55,808 bases of DNA, from NCBI GenBank assembly GCA_020832305.1, contig JAFIEV010000031.1, positions 1 to 55,808 of the forward strand, written 5' to 3'. The stretch is from Cyclobacteriaceae bacterium (lineage in GTDB: Bacteria > Bacteroidota > Bacteroidia > Cytophagales > Cyclobacteriaceae). Position numbers and translations under genes: made by a program. The notes under the pieces were generated by a model, which saw nothing but the letters and a program-made list of their open reading frames with translations, was not told the origin of the DNA and made no database searches. Shown piece after piece: positions 53,101 to 55,808 of this stretch; positions within the stretch are counted from its first letter, which is position 1; each line of letters opens with the position of its first letter.

Positions 53101-54234
53101 GGGGAAACCATCATTCACATCCGCATGAATTACCCAGATATCTTCTGTTCCATTGGTGGATTCACCGACAAAGTCCCAATTGGTGAAGTTAGATCGTACA
53201 GCAGCTTGAGCATCAGTTAATGCTGTGGCACCCCAGGCTGAAGTTTGATTACTCTGCTGGCTAAGCCAAAAGTTATTGTCAAAATTTGCTAATTCCGTGG
53301 AATTGTTTCTGAAATAAAATCCTCTGTCTGTACCCACACTATAATTGATTACGTTACCGGCAGAGTAATTATTTCTTACTGTAACACTTGATAAATTGGT
53401 ATAGCCAAGAAAAGCTGCAATTCTACGTACGGTAGATGGACTGCCGACCAAATTTGTGGCACTTGCTAAATTATAATTGTTTTCAATAATGGTAGATGCA
53501 CTATTCGAAAAACCGACAAATCCTGCTACACCATTTGCTAGCTCTCCAGACGTGCCAGAGACATTTCCTATGGCCTTAGATGCTTTCGTAATAGCCCCAG
53601 TCCACATTTGTCCAGTTAAAACGCCTGAACGGTCTGTTCCCGTTACCGTTGCATTCGCATAAGAATTTTCTATAATTCCTGAAGCATTGTAGCCAACCAG
53701 ACCCCCGGAACGTGTACTGCTTGCAGATACCGTACCTTCAGCGGAGCAATAAAATACCTTCGCACCATCTCTTAAATCACCAACTAATAGAGCAACATCT
53801 TGAGCCGCTGAAACATTTCCACCTCGAATGTGCGTATTCACAATTTCTGCTGATGCTCCGGCGACTCTCCCAAATAGTCCTTGAATGTTGGCTGCGCGAT
53901 TTATATGTAAATTGGTAATTGCGAGCCCACCACCATCATATACACCTGTAAAAGCAATAGTTCCATTACCTATAGGCCCCCATCCTCCTCCACTCCAGCC
54001 AGATGTTGGCGAAGCATCAATATCCGCTGTCTGTAAAAAATGCTTGTCCCACCATGCTGAGTTTTGTGAAATCCAATATAGATTTGCAATAGTTGCAATT
54101 TGATATGGTGTTGCGATGTCTCCGTTTCCCATTGCTGGCGCAGTAGCTGTTTGACCCCATACTACCTGAGACAGTAATAACATAAACAGTGCTATTCCTG
54201 TAAGCCTAGAATTGAATATTGTTATGCTTTTCAT
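50191..54234 (-). CDS. Large T9SS-secreted surface protein with GLUG repeats
   Basis: 1347 residues with a signal peptide (GIALFMLLLSQVVWGQ). GLUG-type repeats appear in residues ~100-330 (for example GGLVGYNASGIIENSYANAT), then a long beta-helix-like region rich in Ser, Thr, Gly and Asn (GDITI, GNILI patterns), a hydrophobic-poor region, and a T9SS type A sorting domain at the end (ARPNPNNGRFDLI, LSDLSKGLYIIKVQSGSVFQ). A FNIII-like or adhesin-type module (ELISFTAQCRENTMDIRWVT, SKDGKHWEALSTLSAAGNS) comes before it. Likely an adhesin or a substrate-binding secreted protein. Confidence 0.85.
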   Translation of the reverse strand: MKSITIFNSRLTGIALFMLLLSQVVWGQTATAPAMGNGDIATPYQIATIANLYWISQNSAWWDKHFLQTADIDASPTSGWSGGGWGPIGNGTIAFTGVYDGGGLAITNLHINRAANIQGLFGRVAGASAEIVNTHIRGGNVSAAQDVALLVGDLRDGAKVFYCSAEGTVSASSTRSGGLVGYNASGIIENSYANATVTGTDRSGVLTGQMWTGAITKASKAIGNVSGTSGELANGVAGFVGFSNSASTIIENNYNLASATNLVGSPSTVRRIAAFLGYTNLSSVTVRNNYSAGNVINYSVGTDRGFYFRNNSTELANFDNNFWLSQQSNQTSAWGATALTDAQAAVRSNFTNWDFVGESTNGTEDIWVIHADVNDGFPYLFWENLDMSHCRVSIAGECYSTLRDAFASINAGNFDGQDVFVRINESTTETSGQIVLTAAGGYTSVTVSPAKNGIAVSGSYDGHLIDVSQATMPVIIDGRVMGEGLAPILQIMNDDGCAVYSGLSTSPHEVKYLIFGSEESTLNSLRISNDPTEASGWCMENGRLYSRRSIPTNVHIDIVEDAITHIGDLLVDAGEDILFDASVSSASNASRILTLRAKQDIILEANSNLTTTNQPLHIVLWADADATDGGFVWIRQNSTINTHGGHLWMGGGSGTATWNGLTVGDGFAQAKTVVVSGDILQLSSQNDNHQDGVILEKSSISTESGDIIIKGKVSGLSAAESTGYGQIGVYILRGSSLYTTSGNISISGITASTKSTQSWFWGVLLGSDRSAEPNRIETLSGSIYIEGNASQTASQNHSGGIGIFEWEASGRGLNEIKTTSGDISLIGHNKNTTTNSYGGIAGLQGATNSKRFVSQSGNILINGKSDDASKNGINLTTGFTVGYDGTNPFTGDITIQADKISALHSGTSLASSGNLIIKGEEHSTTIGMGGATGALQLPASYFSTNFKPGFSEIIIGSDDQTGNISINELTLNDDLILLTKGILTLGGNVSMGDNNVTLGEEIDVVNLGSPANYFKTNGSGKLRMFAELGGGIKSGGDVLFPIGNSAYNPVIINNRSTADWFEARVIDVVKSEGLFGYSLVDPNIVNRTWVISKGNGTSDSGDGVDFEFQWNAEAISESMETPALFHFDGTRWEKFLDLNVMGNIATFNGYKGSFSPFAIGDANSTLPVELISFTAQCRENTMDIRWVTATEINSDIFILERSKDGKHWEALSTLSAAGNSKTRQEYVYNDANPGYEHNYYRLKQSDFDGTTEIFSAITARCEAGMIGMEARPNPNNGRFDLILHTDMNQQYQIMVQTAGGVVLRSYSLELQRGFNQVNIDLSDLSKGLYIIKVQSGSVFQTGRVMLQ

Positions 54235-54642
54235 ATTTAAAATATTTTATACCTGCATTGTCTGTTATTTAGAACAAAATAACCTTAGATCGTAGAGTGG
54301 CAATCAAATGTAGATTGAAATTGTACACCGATTAAGTGTAACAACCTGCAAACATTACACAAGGCTTTTTTCATGATAGTAAACACTATAGTGGCTTGAC
54401 GTAATCCTGTTCCAATTTTTTGATCGGACAATTCAATTACTCAGAGATTAATTGATTTATTCATTAACCATTTTCTCGAAAATATTTATCCTGGCAATGC
54501 AGTATACAATCTAAATAAACTTCTTATACTGGCTTTTCTTATAAGGAAACTTTAACAAAAATGCCTGGCAAGGCATGATTACAATGCAAAAAAATATCGC
54601 CAAAATACCTTTGGCTTCTAAATTACTTGATCTTTTAATGGT
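54235..54642. other. Intergenic, promoter region
   Basis: AT-rich; contains the promoter of the large surface protein gene (minus strand). No gene is visible. Confidence 0.4.
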
Positions 54643-54835
54643 TTACATGTCAAAATCATAATCAACCAAATCCCTGGGATGTACACCTAAACCTTTTGCC
54701 AATTCAAACAGGGTTTTAAATTGAGGTTTGTGTCATCTCTGGTCTCTAACTTGCTGATCCTGGCATGATCAACATCACATAAATAAGATAAACCACGCTC
54801 ACTAATACCTTTAAGTCCCGGTAATACACCAGCTT
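54643..54835 (-). pseudogene. XRE-family HTH regulator relic
   Basis: The minus strand reads GLKGISERGLSYLCDVDHAR, then ISKLETRDD, and after a frameshift TLFELAKGLGVHPRDLVDYD. This is the helix-turn-helix and C-terminus of an XRE (Cro/CI-type) protein. A one-base shift near GATGACACAAAC separates the two parts and no start is clear. Confidence 0.5.
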
Positions 54836-54964
54836 CGAGCTTCGACTTTGTCGCAAACTTAGGCCTTCACCTTTGAGTTACCTCTCTGCGAGACTTACAT
54901 ACCCGTCACCCAGCACGAATTCCGCATCACTCATTCCATTACATCAGTGCCCGTAGCGAGTTCG

Positions 54965-55808
54965 GGAAAAAACCTCAATTCTGCTTTCAGTACATCCTGC
55001 GAGACATAAATATAAAGCCTTTTAATCCTTTATGCTGCTAGCTTTAAAAAATTTCTATGGGCAGGACACAGAATTTTCGAGACGGCCTGGGGGCTTAAAA
55101 GGCTTCCATACGGGCCATATAGCGATAAAAACAAGGGATGAGCGCCCTCAGGTATGCCTTGAGCGCTTTTTTGTCAATCAGATTGAAGATCCTCTTTAGA
55201 TTATAGGCTGTAAACATAAATCCCACATCTGCTGAGGCCCTGTCTATGCCCCTTTTGGTAATGATGTTTGAAAGTTCCATTGTCGTTTAATAGTACCATA
55301 GTTATGCTCTATAATAGCCTGTCTCCTTTGGTATAAACTTTCTTTCTCCTCGACGTTTTTACGGTTTATGTCTACAAAATCCTGATATTCACATCGTTCA
55401 ATAACCCGGCCTCTACCGCGTGTGTTTTTAGTGCAAAGTTTAAGCACCGGACATTGCTCGCAAGCCTTGGCTTTGAAGTGTTGCACCCTTATGGCAGTAC
55501 CAGTTTTTCGTTTGCATTCTTTCTCTAATGCTCTGGAGCTTCTGATCCTGTTAAGATAACCATAAATAAAAAGCTTTAATAAGTCACCCGGATGGTAGGC
55601 AGGTCTGCCTCTGGTAGATTGTCTGTATATATAAAATCCATTTTAAACCCATAGGATTGATATCCAGAGAATCCACGAACAAATCAATGAGTCTGACTTC
55701 CGCGTCTGTATCTACTGAATCTTCCAGGCAGGTAGGAAAGAGGGTGAGCTGATGTCTGTCTGTGCCTTGTATAAATTTCATGCCTTAAGATACAAAACAA
55801 TATCTATA
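54965..55808 (-). mobile_element. Degraded IS1182-family element, cut by window end
   Basis: Left end begins near GGGAAAAAACCTCA. The minus-strand transposase reads MKFIQGTDRHQLTLFPTCLE near 55781, then EVRLIDLFVDSLDINPMGL, LFIYGYLNRIRSSRALEKEC, an apparent internal deletion of about 200 residues, CEQCPVLKLCTKNTRGRGRV and RRQAIIEHNYGTIKRQWNF, and finally GIDRASADVGFMFTAYNLKR. Frames are broken several times. The right end lies outside the window. A second, smaller relic of the same end is at 40062-40320. Confidence 0.8.

Noticed and set aside
55100-55175. Hairpin followed by TTTTTT near GCGCCCTCAGG and CCTTGAGCGC
   Set aside because: It lies within the broken transposase coding region, its stem has bulges, and the repeat is explained by the coded LKAYLRALI sequence.
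1-55808. CRISPR arrays, tRNA or rRNA genes
   Set aside because: I saw no regularly spaced repeats and no tRNA or rRNA signature on reading through; a tool scan could still find a tRNA.

Overview
The window comes from an AT-rich Bacteroidota genome, most likely a Cytophagales-type environmental bacterium. Support for this: a type IX secretion (T9SS) C-terminal sorting domain, DUF4270, DUF4199 and DUF5777 family proteins, many lipoproteins with a Cys lipobox, LytS/LytTR and LuxR-type regulators, little Shine-Dalgarno signal, and TTTG-N18..20-TAnnTTTG-like promoters. I saw no rRNA or tRNA gene. The genus cannot be fixed from the sequence alone.

Layout. 1-2.7 kb: a transposase-like relic, then an ArsR regulator with twin operators driving an SRPBCC, VOC, DoxX and YdeI-like cassette. 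3.3-5.2 kb: a graveyard holding a truncated FMN reductase fused to a VOC relic, a Crp/Fnr ghost, a mini membrane peptide and a hypothetical gene. 5.3-10.4 kb: a coherent minus-strand operon of an Rrf2 [Fe-S]-type regulator, a cbb3-like heme-copper oxidase subunit I, a diheme cytochrome c, three small accessory proteins, a group III truncated hemoglobin and a membrane protein. It fits micro-aerobic or nitrosative stress respiration. 10.5-22.6 kb: an island of small, mostly monocistronic or two-gene units (CPBP protease, TfoX-C, VOC, AraC-type regulators, S41 peptidase, DUF1801, two DHFR-like reductases, SRPBCC proteins, DUF4199 with LuxR, and an SRPBCC-VOC fusion) mixed with gene relics. 22.8-28.9 kb: DUF4270 and Kelch lipoproteins, DoxX, a third DHFR-like reductase, a MATE exporter and an orphan Crp/Fnr tail. 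29.1-33.6 kb: a sigma factor, a membrane-anchored putative outer-membrane barrel protein, two small CX4CH lipoproteins, YceI and a DUF5777 barrel. These appear to be co-transcribed and are the best candidate for a poorly described system. 33.9-35.5 kb: a TrpF-like protein and a decayed second copy of the ArsR-SRPBCC-DoxX cassette, including an SRPBCC::DoxX chimera. 36.6-37.5 kb: a GC-rich foreign-looking lipoprotein gene. 38-48.7 kb: NTF2-like, LamG lipoprotein, IS1182 relic, YtcJ-like amidohydrolase, AraC regulator, PDZ-hydrolase, LytTR/LytS pair and an intradiol dioxygenase-thioredoxin fusion. 49-55.8 kb: GNAT, ParE toxin with a headless antitoxin, a 1347-residue T9SS surface protein, an XRE relic and a degraded IS1182 element running to the window edge.

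The main theme is repeated duplication and decay of small stress and detoxification genes (SRPBCC, VOC, DoxX, DHFR-like, AraC, Crp/Fnr). Many truncations end exactly where a neighbouring gene begins, and the ArsR-SRPBCC-DoxX cassette can be followed from an intact copy through a duplicated relic to a chimera.
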